A stretch of 64,000 nucleotides of DNA from Vibrio mytili (GCF_000830505.1 NZ_JXOK01000081.1:62001-126000); one strand, 5' to 3'. Counted from the first letter of the stretch, positions 32,127-42,880 are shown. The notes: generated by a model not told the origin, from the letters alone. Made by a program: numbers and translations.

Positions 32127-33077
32127 ATGCAGTTACATGAATTGGTGAATACACTAGGTCAAGATCTTCAGCGTCGTTATGGAGAAAAAGTCCATAAGTT
32201 GACCCTGCACGGCGGATTCAGCTGCCCTAATCGAGACGGCACGATTGGACGTGGGGGATGTACGTTTTGTAACGTGGCGTCATTTGCGGATGAAACTGTA
32301 CAGATCAAAAGTATTCATGATCAACTGCAAGATCGCGCAGGTGAAATTAATCGTGCGAAAAAATACTTAGCTTATTTTCAAGCTTATACCAGTACTTATG
32401 CAGAAGTTCAGGCATTGAAAGCAATGTATGAAGAAGCGCTAAAAGCGGCAGATATTGTGGGGTTATGCGTTGGTACTCGTCCTGATTGTGTCCCTGATAC
32501 CGTACTGGATCTATTGTCTGAATACGTGAATCAAGGTTATGAAATTTGGCTTGAGCTCGGATTGCAAACTGCTCACAACGCCACATTAAAACACATTAAC
32601 CGTGGTCATGACTTTGAATGTTATGCCGCTATTACTCAACGCGCACGCGCCTTAGGGATTAAAGTGTGTACCCACTTAATTGTCGGTCTTCCTAAAGAAA
32701 CGCGAGAGCATAATATAGACACCATGAATCAGGTCCTTGGAGTCGGTACGGATGGGATAAAATTACACGGCTTACACATTGTAGAAGGTAGCACCATGGC
32801 TAAAGCTTGGCGTGCAGGAAAACTCGACGCGCCAGAGCTGGAAGAGTATGTCTCCATCGCAAGTGAGCTGATTCGAATGACGCCTCCGGAGGTCATTTAC
32901 CACCGAGTTTCTTCGGCGGCTCGGCGCCCGACCTTACTTTCACCATTGTGGTGCGAGAACCGTTGGTTAGCGATGACGGAAATCGGTCGCGCATTGGATA
33001 AAAATGGCGCTCAGGGTTGTTTGACCGGGAAAGCATTTGTGTACACGAAACCAGAACTCCTAAAAACCTCAGGCTAA
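32127..33077 (+). CDS. yhcC: Radical SAM protein YhcC (TIGR01212)
   Basis: Radical SAM enzyme of unknown substrate, 316 residues, with the family's atypical cluster motif CPNRDGTIGRGGCTFC (Cys-X11-Cys-X2-Cys) near residue 36. It continues GLCVGTRPDCVPD and WLELGLQTAHNATLKHINRGHD, typical of the family. The start ATG follows GAGGGTAT. It stands alone between gltB and arcB, opposite to gltB; in E. coli yhcC also neighbours gltB and arcB. Chemistry has not been assigned. Confidence 0.9.
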   Translation: MQLHELVNTLGQDLQRRYGEKVHKLTLHGGFSCPNRDGTIGRGGCTFCNVASFADETVQIKSIHDQLQDRAGEINRAKKYLAYFQAYTSTYAEVQALKAMYEEALKAADIVGLCVGTRPDCVPDTVLDLLSEYVNQGYEIWLELGLQTAHNATLKHINRGHDFECYAAITQRARALGIKVCTHLIVGLPKETREHNIDTMNQVLGVGTDGIKLHGLHIVEGSTMAKAWRAGKLDAPELEEYVSIASELIRMTPPEVIYHRVSSAARRPTLLSPLWCENRWLAMTEIGRALDKNGAQGCLTGKAFVYTKPELLKTSG

Positions 33078-33123
33078 TACCTTCAATAGCCGTTTTAACC
33101 ATGTTCTACTTCCTCGCTTTGTG

Positions 33124-33155
33124 ACCGCTTACTCTAAGTTGAGAGCAAGCGGTTT
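33124..33155 (+). terminator. Probable terminator after yhcC
   Basis: ACCGCTT / AAGCGGT stem with an inner CTCT / AGAG pairing, followed by only three T. A weak U-tract, so termination is uncertain. Confidence 0.5.
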
Positions 33156-33335
33156 AACTCCCACTCGCAAACAAGTTAAACTGCTGATGCGTGGTATTTG
33201 TCGCTCACTCCCCTGAAGTGCAGTTCGATCGCCTACGTGATGTTTCCGTTATTTGCAGGCATCTACTTTCAAGCTCTATGTCTGTTTGCTCCCCACCATC
33301 AGGGATGGATGTTTAGTTGCCCCTTGGAGTCGTGA

Positions 33336-35686
33336 ATGAAGCCCATGAAGAATCTCGCCCAGTATTATGTCGACCTGCTGGTTAAACTGGGGATAGTCCG
33401 CTTTTCAATATTGCTTGCCTTAGCATTGGTCGCTTTAGCCGTTGTCGTTCAAGTTGGTATTACCCTCGCTCTAAAGGGGCGAGTGGATAATATTGATATC
33501 GTCCGTTCCGTTTTTTTTGGTCTACTGATCACGCCTTGGGCGGTTTACTTTTTATCGGTGGTCGTGGACCAATTAGAAGAATCACGACAAAGGCTTACTA
33601 AGCTGGTGTCGAAACTGAAAGATATGCGCTCACGTGACCAAGAACTCAATGCCCAACTACAGCAGAACATAGAAAAGCTAAATCAAGAAATCGAAGAACG
33701 AATTAAAGCGGAAGAAGCACGTGAAGAAGCGATGCAAGATCTTGAAAATGAGGTGTTTCAGCGTGAGCGTACCCAGTTGGAGCTGGCAGAGCGTACCGCA
33801 TTATTGCGTTCGTTTATTGATGCTTCTCCTGATTTGATTTATTACCGCAATGCGGACGGCATCTTTTCGGGTTGTAACCGAGCGATGGAAGAGCTGACAG
33901 GTAAGAAAGAGCATCAATTGGTAGGCTTAAGCCCTTGGGATGTTTACAGCAAGGAAGTGGCTCAGCCGATTGTGGACACCGATCAAAAAGTCTTTACCGA
34001 CAACCAAGCAATCACTTATGAGCAGTGGTTGGAATACCCTGATGGTCGTAAGCATTACTTTGAGTTACGTAAAGTGCCTTTCTACAGCAAAGATGGTCGC
34101 CACCTTGGTTTGGTTGGGTTTGGTCGAGATATCACCGAGCGTAAACGCCATGAAGAGTCGTTAGAAAAAGCCAGCCGTGATAAAACCACGTTTATTTCTA
34201 CGATCAGCCATGAACTGCGTACACCATTGAATGGCATTGTAGGGTTAAGCCGTATGTTGCTCGATAGTCAACTGACAGACGAGCAGCGTAAGCACATGCA
34301 AACGATAAATGTCAGTGCTATCACACTCGGCAATATTTTTAATGACATCATTGACATGGATAAATTTGACCGTCGCAAATTGGAGTTATTACCAGAGCCC
34401 CTTAATTTCGATGATTTTGTCGCTGAAATTGAAAGTATCTCCGCCTTAATGGCTGAGCAAAAAGGGTTGCGGTTTGATTTAGAGCGGCTTAGTGAACTGC
34501 CAAAAGCGATTGAAGTTGATGCCACTCGACTGCGTCAGGTGATCTGGAACTTAGTTAGTAACGCAATGAAGTTCACCAAAGAAGGTGGCGTTGTCATGAC
34601 CGTAAGTGCCGATATTGAAGACGACTACGCGACCATCATCATCGAAGTTGAAGACACAGGAATTGGCATTCCAGAACAAGAGATCGATAAGATTTTCGCC
34701 ATGTATTACCAAGTGAAATCAGGGAAAGATAATCTTCATGCTGTAGGAACAGGCATTGGGCTTGCCGTGTCCAAGCAACTGATTAACTTGATGGATGGTG
34801 ATATTACCGTAAGCAGTGAAGAGGGATTTGGTACCACTTTTACTATCTCGATTCATGTTCCCGTCGTGGAGTTGAAAACACCCGCGAATAAGGCGCAGCT
34901 AGGCAATCTACATTTGAATATTTTCATGGTTGAAGACATTGAGCTTAATGTTACGGTCGCGAAGTCTCTATTAGAAAGTTTTGGGCATACTGTCACGGTT
35001 GCGATGACAGGCAAGAAGCGTTGGTTAATTTTGTGCCTGACCAATACGATCTTGTTTTACTTGATATCCAGTTGCCTGATATGACCGGCTTTGAGGTAGC
35101 GAAATATTATCGAGATCATTACGACAACCTGCCCCCACTCGTTGCGTTAACCGCTAATGTCATCAAAGATCGTCGTGAGTATCTAAACAATGGGATGGAT
35201 GATGCCATCAGCAAGCCACTAGCGGTGAACGCCATTCAATCGGTTATTGACAAGTTCTTTATCTCTAGCGAAGAAAGTGTCCCTTCGTTGGAGAAAATCG
35301 AAGTGGAAGTGGAGTCAACTTCCTCTCCGTTGATTGAGACACACTTGCTTGATCTTGATATGTTAGAGTCTTACGTGGATATTGTTGGTGTTAAGCCTGT
35401 CTATGATAGCCTAACGATGTTTGAAGAAATGATGCCGGATTACCTCCAGGTACTCGACTCTAACATGACCGCTAAAGACAAAGATGGCATTGTTTCTGAG
35501 GCTCACAAGATTAAAGGTGCCGCAGGTTCGATTGGTTTAAAACGGATTCAAAGTGTTGCACAAAAAGCGCAGTCTCCAAATATGCCAGCTTGGTGGGAGA
35601 ATATTTCCGATTGGGTTGATGAGATAAAGAATGAATACAAGAATGATATTCAAGTGCTAAAAAATTGGTTGGAGCAGAAGGATTAA
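33336..35686 (+). CDS. arcB: Hybrid sensor kinase ArcB, interrupted by one single-base deletion
   Basis: Tripartite sensor of the quinone pool and partner of ArcA. Two N-terminal membrane segments (about residues 22-45 and 57-77), a coiled coil (90-145), PAS domain (150-270), HisKA H-box TISHELRTPLNGI near 290, HATPase (about 390-510), receiver domain with LVLLDIQLPDMTGFEVA near 575, and C-terminal HPt with SEAHKIKGAAGSIG near 717. Start ATG 33336 follows TGGAGTCGTGA. Frame is lost at the start of the receiver: ggcaagaag should be ggcaaagaag (one A missing near 35013). Restored length about 783, so probably a sequence error. A lipoprotein gene starts 2 bp after the stop. Confidence 0.95.
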
Positions 35687-35687
35687 T

Positions 35688-36137
35688 ATGAAAAGACTCG
35701 CCCCAGTGGTTTTTTCAGTTGCAGTTTTGGCGGGTTGTGGTTCTACACCTGAGGTAAATTGGTTGCAAAATAGTCAGGTTATCATTAATCGGGTTAATGT
35801 TGAGCTGAATAGCTATCTTTGGGTTAATCTGATGCCGACAGTGGGTGAAGAGCAACAGCAGAGTATTCACGGTTCGCTTGCGCTTCAGTCTGATCAGCAG
35901 TTGCCAGCCAACCTCACGGTAGAGTCCCTTATTCTCAAGCAAGGCCATTCAGAATGGACGTTAAATGCAACGGATCTCGATACTAGAACACACAGTGAAA
36001 ACGAATGGGAAGTGGTATTCACATCAGATATCGAAATTAATACGGAGCGTTATGTCGATTTGGCTGTATTGTTGGATGATGCGGGTAAAAAGCGTTGGCT
36101 AGTTGAGAAATCTGTAAAGGTGAACAAAGTTTATTAA
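35688..36137 (+). CDS. Small lipoprotein of unknown function downstream of arcB
   Basis: 149 residues. The signal peptide is MKRLAPVVFSVAVLAGC with a good lipobox LAGC. The mature part looks like one beta-rich domain (SLALQSDQQLPANLTVESLILKQG, then VVFTSDIEINTERYVDLAVLLDD), without a motif I recognise. It begins 2 bp after the arcB stop, so it is almost surely co-transcribed and coupled. That suggests an envelope function tied to the Arc system or simply shared expression. No function can be assigned. Confidence 0.85.
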   Translation: MKRLAPVVFSVAVLAGCGSTPEVNWLQNSQVIINRVNVELNSYLWVNLMPTVGEEQQQSIHGSLALQSDQQLPANLTVESLILKQGHSEWTLNATDLDTRTHSENEWEVVFTSDIEINTERYVDLAVLLDDAGKKRWLVEKSVKVNKVY

Positions 36138-36161
36138 CGGCGCAGTCCTAGTCCTCATAAC

Positions 36162-36193
36162 AAAAAAAAGGGCCGACTCATTTAGAGTCAGCC
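36162..36193 (-). terminator. Intrinsic terminator of arcA
   Basis: On the minus strand GGCTGACTC / GAGTCGGCC (one G-U pair) followed by eight T. It lies about 60 bp past the arcA stop; a shorter hairpin of CTATC / GATAG type is in between. Confidence 0.85.
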
Positions 36194-36254
36194 TTTGGAA
36201 TATCTGGACGTTTTCTATCTAGATGATGTTTTATCTAGACGATAGTACTAGCCA

Positions 36255-36971
36255 TTACTCTTCTAGATCACCACAGAAGCGATAGCCTTCTCCATGGATC
36301 GTCGCGATAATTTCTGGCGTGCCAGATACCGACTCGAAGTGTTTACGAATACGACGAATGGTTACGTCAACCGTACGATCATGTGGCTTTAACTCACGAC
36401 CTGTCATCTTCTTCAGAAGGTCGGCACGTGTTTGGATCTTGCCAGGGTTCTCACAGAAGTGCAGCAGAGCACGGAACTCTGAGCGAGGTAATTTATAGCT
36501 GTCGCCATCAGGACTTACGAGTGAACGACTGTTGATATCGAGAACCCAGCCGTTAAATTCGTACTTTTCTACTAAGCGTTTCTCTTCTTGAACCGCGTTG
36601 CTGCTCATTGAGCGACTCAATAAGTTACGTGCACGAATAGTCAATTCACGTGGGTTAAATGGTTTAGTGATGTAATCATCAGCACCAATCTCTAGGCCAA
36701 GGATTTTATCTACTTCGTTGTCACGACCAGTCAAGAACATCAGAGCGACGTTGGCTTGCTCACGAAGTTCACGTGCAAGCAAAAGACCATTCTTGCCTGG
36801 TAGATTAATATCCATAATCACCAAGTTTACTGAGTTGTTAGATAAAACTTGGTGCATTTCTTCACCGTCACTGGCTTCAAAAACAGCGTATCCCTCTGCT
36901 TCAAAAATACTCTTAAGAGTGTTACGAGTTACTTGCTCATCTTCAACGATAAGGATCTGCGGGGTTTGCAT
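36255..36971 (-). CDS. arcA: Two-component response regulator ArcA
   Basis: OmpR/PhoB-type regulator of aerobic respiration genes under anoxia; phosphorylated by ArcB. 238 residues. Receiver domain with acidic pocket VEDE (residues 9-12), phospho-acceptor Asp in [13 protein letters not shown] (54) and Lys in KPFNPRE. C-terminal winged helix with [12 protein letters not shown] recognition helix and HGEGYRF wing. It is only 0.6 kb from arcB and convergent with it, unlike E. coli where the genes are far apart. Confidence 0.97.
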   Translation of the reverse strand: MQTPQILIVEDEQVTRNTLKSIFEAEGYAVFEASDGEEMHQVLSNNSVNLVIMDINLPGKNGLLLARELREQANVALMFLTGRDNEVDKILGLEIGADDYITKPFNPRELTIRARNLLSRSMSSNAVQEEKRLVEKYEFNGWVLDINSRSLVSPDGDSYKLPRSEFRALLHFCENPGKIQTRADLLKKMTGRELKPHDRTVDVTIRRIRKHFESVSGTPEIIATIHGEGYRFCGDLEE

Positions 36972-37332
36972 TGGCGGTACCTAAATTTGTGACAAAATTG
37001 TGCTAATAGAATAAATTCTAGGCAAAAATATAACATACAGGTAATGTAAATTTGATAATAAATCAACTTAATCAAAAATACACTTCTTTCTGTTAACCGC
37101 CCTCCATGGGTTTTTACCAACTCACCAAACTATGATGACGAAATTTATTCTTGTTGGGTTGTTTACACTCCATACCTTAAAATCTACGTGACGTGGACTG
37201 TAAACACCCTGAGACTTGGAGCGGATTTTATATTGTTAACAGCATGCTAACAATGCTCAAATGTTAATTCCATGCAGTTTGTTGATTTACATCAATTGAT
37301 GAAATGCAACTGTTACTAATTGTTTAAGAGTT
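36972..37332. promoter_or_regulatory. Divergent regulatory region of arcA and the DUF3293 gene
   Basis: 360 bp with several dyads. An inverted repeat TGTTTACAcTCC (37160-37171) / GGAcTGTAAACA (37195-37206) has one mismatch. A dyad ATTGTTA (37232-37238) / TAACAAT (37248-37254) flanks GCATGC. A perfect FNR consensus is at 37282-37295. A region this rich in dyads suggests multi-factor control of arcA, whose leader would be long. Confidence 0.55.
37282..37295. promoter_or_regulatory. Perfect FNR-type box
   Basis: TTGATTTACATCAA, all ten consensus bases of TTGAT-N4-ATCAA. It is 37 bp before the DUF3293 start codon and 310 bp upstream of arcA. It could repress the former or act on the latter; E. 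coli arcA is FNR-activated. CRP could also bind weakly to such a sequence. Confidence 0.65.
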
Positions 37333-37740
37333 ATGATAGAAAAAAACAATACGAATATTGAACCAGAGTTGTGGAATGCTTATTCACAATCATTTTTTCG
37401 TTTTGGTAGTAAATGGGACGCGCCACGTTATGTTGTGATAACGGCTTGGAACCCATACAGTAAACTGCGGTCAAAAGAAGAGAATATCATCAGTAATCAA
37501 GCGCTAGAGAAACGATTAACACACAAGAAATATGTCCCAGTTACTGTTGGTGATAGCGACTTCGAATGGAAAGAAGAAAGTTTTGCCGTTGAAACCTCTT
37601 TAGCGTCCGCGACTTCTTTAGCCAAAGCATTTCATCAGTACGCCATTTATTACGTAGAGAATGGAACTCTCTATCTCGTTGCCTGTTCTGACCCCGACCG
37701 AAAACATAGAATCGGAGAGATAACAGAGCGACTCGTTTAA
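37333..37740 (+). CDS. DUF3293 domain protein
   Basis: 135-residue cytoplasmic protein of unknown function. The family pattern is visible: PRYVVITAWNPYSKLRSKEEN near residue 35, EESFAVETSLASATSLAKAFHQYAIYYVENGTLYLVAC in the second half. No signal peptide and no catalytic motif I can name. rraA begins 53 bp downstream and may share its transcript. The ATG is not preceded by a strong ribosome site (AAGAGTT). Confidence 0.8.
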   Translation: MIEKNNTNIEPELWNAYSQSFFRFGSKWDAPRYVVITAWNPYSKLRSKEENIISNQALEKRLTHKKYVPVTVGDSDFEWKEESFAVETSLASATSLAKAFHQYAIYYVENGTLYLVACSDPDRKHRIGEITERLV

Positions 37741-37793
37741 AAGGATATCACTCGCTGGAGTCTCACTCGGGGGGGTAAAATCACGGAGGAAAT

Positions 37794-38276
37794 ATGATCG
37801 ATATAACACCAGACATTTGTGATCAATTTGAAGATCAAGTTATCTTACTTAGCTTACCATTGCAGAACTTTGGTCAACGCAGTGCTTTTCACGGTGAAAT
37901 AGTGACAGTGCGCTGCTATCAAGATAACTCAAAAGTACGTGAAGTTTTGGAGCAGGATGGGACAGGTAAAGTCTTGATTGTCGATGGTCACGGTTCTTGT
38001 CAAAAAGCACTATTAGGCGATCAACTCGCTATACTCGGTATAGAGAATGGTTGGGAAGGTATTATTGTATACGGTGCGGTTCGCGATGTAGCGCAAATGT
38101 CGCAAATGGACATTGGTATACAGGCTCTAGGTACATGTCCGTTTAAAACAGAGAAGCGTGGCATGGGAGAAGTCAACGTAACGTTAACGATGAATAATCA
38201 AATTGTTCAACCGAAACACTACGTTTATGCGGATTGGAACGGCGTGTTGATATCTAGACAAAGGCTCGAAATTTAG
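37794..38276 (+). CDS. rraA: RraA family protein
   Basis: 160 residues, same length as the E. coli regulator of RNase E. The family core is present: [38 protein letters not shown] and [10 protein letters not shown], the last two being the substrate-site motifs shared with HMG/CHA aldolases. RraA binds RNase E and the DEAD-box helicases in E. coli; paralogues may have enzyme activity, and sequence alone does not separate them. Start ATG has GGAGG 7 bp upstream. Its stop overlaps the convergent downstream gene by 4 bp. It is not next to menA as in E. coli, so it could be the second Vibrio paralogue. Confidence 0.8.
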   Translation: MIDITPDICDQFEDQVILLSLPLQNFGQRSAFHGEIVTVRCYQDNSKVREVLEQDGTGKVLIVDGHGSCQKALLGDQLAILGIENGWEGIIVYGAVRDVAQMSQMDIGIQALGTCPFKTEKRGMGEVNVTLTMNNQIVQPKHYVYADWNGVLISRQRLEI

Positions 38277-38743
38277 AAGCGAAACCCTAATCCTACCTCA
38301 ATGCCTTGTTGCCAGTCTTGGTAATCAACAGTAGCGTGAAGATCCAGTTTATCGGTGATCTTCATTCGACTTGATACTTCGGCAGCAAGGCCATTTTCTT
38401 CTTCATTCACTCTCTCATCCGATTCATTTCTAAATGATCGTACTGTGCTTTTAACCGTGATTCGATCGTTAAAATGATAACTTACACCGCTTAAAAATCC
38501 ACTTTGATTGTTGGTAGGTGAGTTATTGACACGCGCACCCACGTAAAGATCAACAGAATCGAGAAGTTCGTAGGAATAGCCGCCATCGATATTCCATACG
38601 TCAAAACTATCGTTCTGATAACTCTCACTAGAAATAAATAATTTGTGTGGAGAAGGGGATACCTGTCCAGGAAGAGGAGGAAGATCGGTCGCTAGACAAA
38701 CGCCAGGCACAAAGAAAAGAGACAGAAAAAGCCATTTTTTCAT
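38273..38743 (-). CDS. Small outer-membrane-like beta protein
   Basis: About 156 residues. A Sec signal peptide [18 protein letters not shown] precedes alternating hydrophobic/polar strands ([51 protein letters not shown]) and a terminal aromatic residue, GLGFRF, the C-terminal signature of outer membrane beta-barrels. I chose ATG 38743, with AGGAGT 8 bp upstream, over GTG 38752, which is too close to that site. Likely an eight-stranded barrel; function unknown. Confidence 0.78.
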   Translation of the reverse strand: MKKWLFLSLFFVPGVCLATDLPPLPGQVSPSPHKLFISSESYQNDSFDVWNIDGGYSYELLDSVDLYVGARVNNSPTNNQSGFLSGVSYHFNDRITVKSTVRSFRNESDERVNEEENGLAAEVSSRMKITDKLDLHATVDYQDWQQGIEVGLGFRF

Positions 38744-39267
38744 GTTCACCACTCCTTGTGTGCATTGTTTTTATCATTGCTTTTTTATCTAAAAGCTTTC
38801 CACTATTAAAGCATATAGTAAGCAAGTTAGCTTATTTATTTTATCAATAATTCATACCTATGAATACCGATCACAGTTACAAAGTTGCAACCTGTTGATC
38901 GTAATGTCTCGTAGTGTGATCTTGCCCGTAAGCATACGTTCAGAGTGCTCAATACGACCTCAATTTGACAGGGTAACTAGGTTGATCGTATTGATTGCGA
39001 GAGTTGCTCTCGTTTGTCACCGTCGATAATAGCGCTTTTTATACCATCACTCGAATTTCAAATTGTAGCCGCTCGTCATCTATGTCGCTTTGTCAGCACT
39101 AAGTATTTGAGTCTGGTTATGTACGTGCATTTTTGTTTAATTATCAGTGAGATTGAATAGCATGAATCTCTGGAAGACCGGAAAACAAACATTTTTTTGT
39201 TGACTATGAATCAGAAACTCGGTAAACGTAGAGGTAAGCAAACACAATCAGCAGTAAAGATATATTT
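38744..39267. other. Intergenic region upstream of the thr leader
   Basis: About 520 bp, holding the promoter of the small outer-membrane gene (reverse) and, near its right end, that of the thr operon. No other ORF with a ribosome site seen. Confidence 0.5.
39200..39228 (+). promoter_or_regulatory. Probable thr operon promoter
   Basis: TTGACT at 39200-39205, 17-bp spacer, TAAACG at 39223-39228. The -10 is weak, but it is placed to start transcription about 33 nt before the leader peptide. Confidence 0.5.
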
Positions 39268-39339
39268 ATGTCATTAAACAGCCTCGTTATCACCACCATT
39301 ATTATTACCGACATTACACATGTTGGGGCAGGCTGCTGA
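39268..39339 (+). CDS. thrL: thr operon leader peptide
   Basis: 23-codon ORF, MSLNSLVITTIIITDITHV then GAGC. Nine of 16 residues from position 8 on (excluding the end) are Thr or Ile: Thr at 9, 10, 14 and 17, Ile at 8, 11, 12, 13 and 16. That is the pattern of the E. coli thr leader, which senses charged threonine and isoleucine tRNA; the GAG near the end also matches. A strong terminator 18 bp past the stop and thrA 106 bp past it complete an attenuation unit. Confidence 0.9.
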   Translation: MSLNSLVITTIIITDITHVGAGC

Positions 39340-39356
39340 GCGAAAAGAAATTCACG

Positions 39357-39394
39357 AAAAAGGCCTGTATCCAACAAGATACAGGCCTTTTTTT
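39357..39394 (+). terminator. Attenuator of the thr operon
   Basis: AGGCCTGTATC-caacaa-GATACAGGCCT perfect 11-bp stem, with A4 before and T7 after. It lies between thrL and thrA, and should terminate unless ribosome stalling on Thr/Ile codons allows an alternative fold. Confidence 0.9.
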
Positions 39395-39445
39395 ATGCTT
39401 TTAAATACAGAATTTAGACAGGTTTAAGAAATACCGGAGGAAGGG

Positions 39446-41905
39446 ATGCGAGTATTGAAGTTTGGCGGCTCATCATTGGCTGATGCAGATCGCTTTTTAA
39501 GAGCGGCAGATATCATTGCCAATAACGCTCAACAAGAAGAAGTGGCCGTGGTGCTCTCTGCACCAGGTAAAACAACCAATAAGCTAGTTGCCGTAATTGA
39601 AGGCGCTTTGCGTAATGGTGAAGCAGAGTTGCAAATCAATGAGCTGGAAGAGTCGTTTAAAACGCTGTTAGCCGAGATTCAATCTGTTTTGCCAGGTGTG
39701 GATGGTACCGCCTACGATAACCAAGTTAAAACCTCGCTTTCTCAATTACGTCAGTATGTACATGGTATCGGACTGCTTGGTATGTGCCCAAACAACGTTA
39801 ACGCACGTATTATCAGCAAAGGTGAACGTGTATCGATTCAACTGATGAAAGCCGTCCTTGAAGCAAAAGGTCAGCAAGCGAGCCTCATCGATCCCGTTGA
39901 ATACCTCTATGCACAAGGCGATCACCTTGAAGCTATGGTCGATGTGGATATTTCAACACAAAACTTCCGTCAGAGACCGCTTCCTCAAGGTCATGTCAAC
40001 ATTATGCCTGGCTTTACTGCTGGCAACGAAAAAGGCGAGCTGGTTACTTTAGGTCGCAACGGTTCTGATTACTCGGCAGCGGTATTAGCCGCATGTCTGC
40101 GCGCAGATTGCTGCGAGATTTGGACTGACGTGGATGGCGTATACAACTGTGACCCTCGTTTGGTTGAAGATGCCCGTTTGCTGAAGTCACTCAGTTATCA
40201 AGAAGCTATGGAATTGTCTTACTTCGGTGCTTCTGTTCTTCATCCCAAAACCATTGCACCTATTGCGCAATTCCATATCCCATGCTTAATCAAAAACAGC
40301 TTCAACCCTCAAGGTGCTGGTACGCTTATTGGACAAGATACGGGTGAAGACAATCTGGCGATCAAAGGTATTACGACACTGAATGATCTCACTATGGTCA
40401 ATGTCTCTGGTCCGGGTATGAAAGGCATGGTCGGGATGGCAAGCCGAGTGTTCGGTGCCATGTCTTCGGCTGGCGTGTCTATCGTGTTGATTACTCAATC
40501 TTCTTCTGAATACAGCATCAGTTTCTGTATTGAAGCTCAAGATAAAGCGAAAGCGCAGCAGACATTGGCTGAGTCGTTTGAACTGGAATTGAAAGATGGT
40601 TTGTTAGAGCCGGTTGAGTTCATGGATAACGTTGCTATCGTGACGTTAGTCGGTGATGGCATGCGTACTTCACGTGGTGTGGCTTCACGCTTCTTCTCAT
40701 CTTTGGCGGAAGTGAACGTGAATATTGTGGCGATTGCGCAAGGTTCCTCTGAACGAGCCATTTCCGCTGTTATCCCAGAAGATAAGATCTCTGAGGCGAT
40801 CAAAGCGTGTCATATGAACCTGTTCAACTCGAAACACTTCCTCGACGTATTCGTTGTCGGTGTCGGTGGCGTTGGTGGTGAGCTGGTGGATCAGATTGAG
40901 CGTCAACAAGCGAAACTGGCTGAGAAAGGCATTATTATTCGCGTTTGTGGCTTGGCGAACAGCAAAGGCTTACTGCTCGATAGTGAAGGGTTACCGCTGG
41001 AACATTGGCGTGATCGCATGTCTGCAACAACAGAAGAATTTAGCCTAGCTCGCTTGATTGCTTTGGTGCAACGCAACCACATCATCAACCCTGTTTTGGT
41101 CGATTGTACGTCTAGTGAAGATATCGCGAATCAATATGCAGATTTCCTCGCGGCTGGTTTCCACGTTGTTACACCGAACAAGAAAGCCAATACTGCCAGT
41201 ATGGCGTACTACCATCAGCTTCGTGATGTGGCGCGTAACTCACGCCGTAAATTAATGTACGAGACAACAGTAGGTGCGGGTCTTCCAGTTATCGAGAACC
41301 TGCAAAACCTGATTTCAGCAGGTGACGAGCTGGAACGATTTACCGGTATTTTGTCAGGATCATTGTCGTATATCTTCGGTAAATTAGATGAAGGCATGAG
41401 CCTAAGTGACGCAACCAATATTGCGAAACAAAATGGCTTTACTGAGCCAGATCCACGTGATGACCTATCAGGAATGGACGTTGCCCGTAAGCTACTCATT
41501 TTAGCTCGTGAAGCGGGAATGTCACTGGAGCTTGAAGACGTTGTTGTCGATCAAGCACTGCCACCTGGTTTTGATGATTCAGGCAGTGTTGATGAGTTTA
41601 TGGCACGTCTACCAGAAGCCGATGCGTACTTTAAAGATCTTGTTGCAAAAGCCGCGGAAGAAGGCAAAGTTTTGCGTTACGTCGGTGAGATCATCGAGGG
41701 TAAATGTAAGGTGAGCATGGTCGCCGTGGATGAAAATGATCCAATGTTCAAAATCAAAGATGGTGAGAATGCACTGGCGTTTTACAGCCGTTACTATCAG
41801 CCAATTCCATTGGTTCTGCGTGGTTACGGTGCAGGTACTGAAGTGACCGCCGCGGGCGTATTTTCAGATGTGATGCGAACTTTAGGTTGGAAACTAGGGG
41901 TATAA
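39446..41905 (+). CDS. thrA: Bifunctional aspartokinase I / homoserine dehydrogenase I
   Basis: First and third steps of the threonine branch in one protein, feedback-inhibited by threonine. 819 residues, as in E. coli (820). N-terminal kinase ([30 protein letters not shown] near 200), two ACT-type regulatory modules (about 310-460), then the NADP-binding dehydrogenase ([17 protein letters not shown] near 467) with catalytic region [23 protein letters not shown] near 610. Start preceded by CCGGAGGAAGGG. thrB begins 4 bp after the stop. Confidence 0.98.
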   Translation: MRVLKFGGSSLADADRFLRAADIIANNAQQEEVAVVLSAPGKTTNKLVAVIEGALRNGEAELQINELEESFKTLLAEIQSVLPGVDGTAYDNQVKTSLSQLRQYVHGIGLLGMCPNNVNARIISKGERVSIQLMKAVLEAKGQQASLIDPVEYLYAQGDHLEAMVDVDISTQNFRQRPLPQGHVNIMPGFTAGNEKGELVTLGRNGSDYSAAVLAACLRADCCEIWTDVDGVYNCDPRLVEDARLLKSLSYQEAMELSYFGASVLHPKTIAPIAQFHIPCLIKNSFNPQGAGTLIGQDTGEDNLAIKGITTLNDLTMVNVSGPGMKGMVGMASRVFGAMSSAGVSIVLITQSSSEYSISFCIEAQDKAKAQQTLAESFELELKDGLLEPVEFMDNVAIVTLVGDGMRTSRGVASRFFSSLAEVNVNIVAIAQGSSERAISAVIPEDKISEAIKACHMNLFNSKHFLDVFVVGVGGVGGELVDQIERQQAKLAEKGIIIRVCGLANSKGLLLDSEGLPLEHWRDRMSATTEEFSLARLIALVQRNHIINPVLVDCTSSEDIANQYADFLAAGFHVVTPNKKANTASMAYYHQLRDVARNSRRKLMYETTVGAGLPVIENLQNLISAGDELERFTGILSGSLSYIFGKLDEGMSLSDATNIAKQNGFTEPDPRDDLSGMDVARKLLILAREAGMSLELEDVVVDQALPPGFDDSGSVDEFMARLPEADAYFKDLVAKAAEEGKVLRYVGEIIEGKCKVSMVAVDENDPMFKIKDGENALAFYSRYYQPIPLVLRGYGAGTEVTAAGVFSDVMRTLGWKLGV

Positions 41906-41909
41906 CGGA

Positions 41910-42880
41910 ATGAGTTCAAGTGATATGAGTGTGGTAGTGTATGCCCCAGCATCAATTGGTAATGTTAGCGTCGGATTTGATGTTCTGGGGGCTGCTGTCT
42001 CTCCTATTGATGGCACGTTGTTGGGTGATCGAGTACAAGTAAAATCTGGCTCTGAACCATTCAGTTTAAATACAGCAGGTAACTTTGTCTCGAAGTTACC
42101 TACAGAGCCAAAAGAGAATATCGTTTACGATTGTTGGGTGGTGTTTGCTCGTGAGCTAGATAAAAAAGGTGTTGAGCTTAAACCTCTGGAAATGACGCTA
42201 GAAAAGAATATGCCAATTGGATCGGGTCTTGGGTCTAGTGCTTGTTCAATTGTCGCTGCGTTAGACGCGTTGAACCGCTTTCATGGTCAACCGCTAAATG
42301 AAACCGAGTTATTAGCCTCATGGGCGAAATGGAAGGCAAGATTTCTGGCGGTATCCATTATGACAACGTGGCGCCTTGTTATTTAGGTGGCGTTCAGCTG
42401 ATGCTTGAAGAGCTTGGTATTATTAGTCAGGAAGTACCATGCTTTGATGACTGGTACTGGGTGATGGCTTACCCTGGTATTAAAGTCTCCACTGCCGAGG
42501 CACGAGAGATCCTACCATCTCAATACCGTCGACAAGATATTATTGCTCATGGTCGCCACCTTGCAGGCTTTATTCACGCGTGTCACTCTGGTCAGCCAGA
42601 ACTTGCTGCGAAAATGATCAAAGACGTGATCGCAGAACCGTATCGTGAGAAACTGCTACCAGGCTTTGCCAATGCGCGTCAATACGCTGCATCTGCAGGT
42701 GCATTAGCAACTGGCATTTCTGGCAGTGGTCCGACACTGTTCAGTGTATGCAAAGAAAAAGATGTCGCTGAAAGAGTCGCTCGTTGGCTTGAACAAAATT
42801 ACGTACAAAATGAAGAAGGATTCGTCCACGTTTGTCGACTGGACAAGCAAGGTTCGATTGTTACAGGAAGTGAGCTATGA
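41910..42880 (+). CDS. thrB: Homoserine kinase, interrupted by one single-base deletion
   Basis: GHMP-family kinase that phosphorylates homoserine. The ATP-binding motif [13 protein letters not shown] is near residue 95 and [10 protein letters not shown] near 275. Frame is lost at [14 protein letters not shown]: gcctcatgg should be gcctcaatgg (one A missing near 42320). With it restored the protein has 323 residues from ATG 41910, or 318 from the internal ATG 41925 that resembles the annotated start in other vibrios. A broken thrB would make the cell a threonine auxotroph, so I take it as an error. It overlaps thrC by 4 bp. Confidence 0.94.

Noticed and set aside
33078-33335. ArcZ small RNA next to arcB
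   Set aside because: E. coli arcZ adjoins arcB, but I could not find its conserved seed on either strand here, only a weak terminator-like hairpin.
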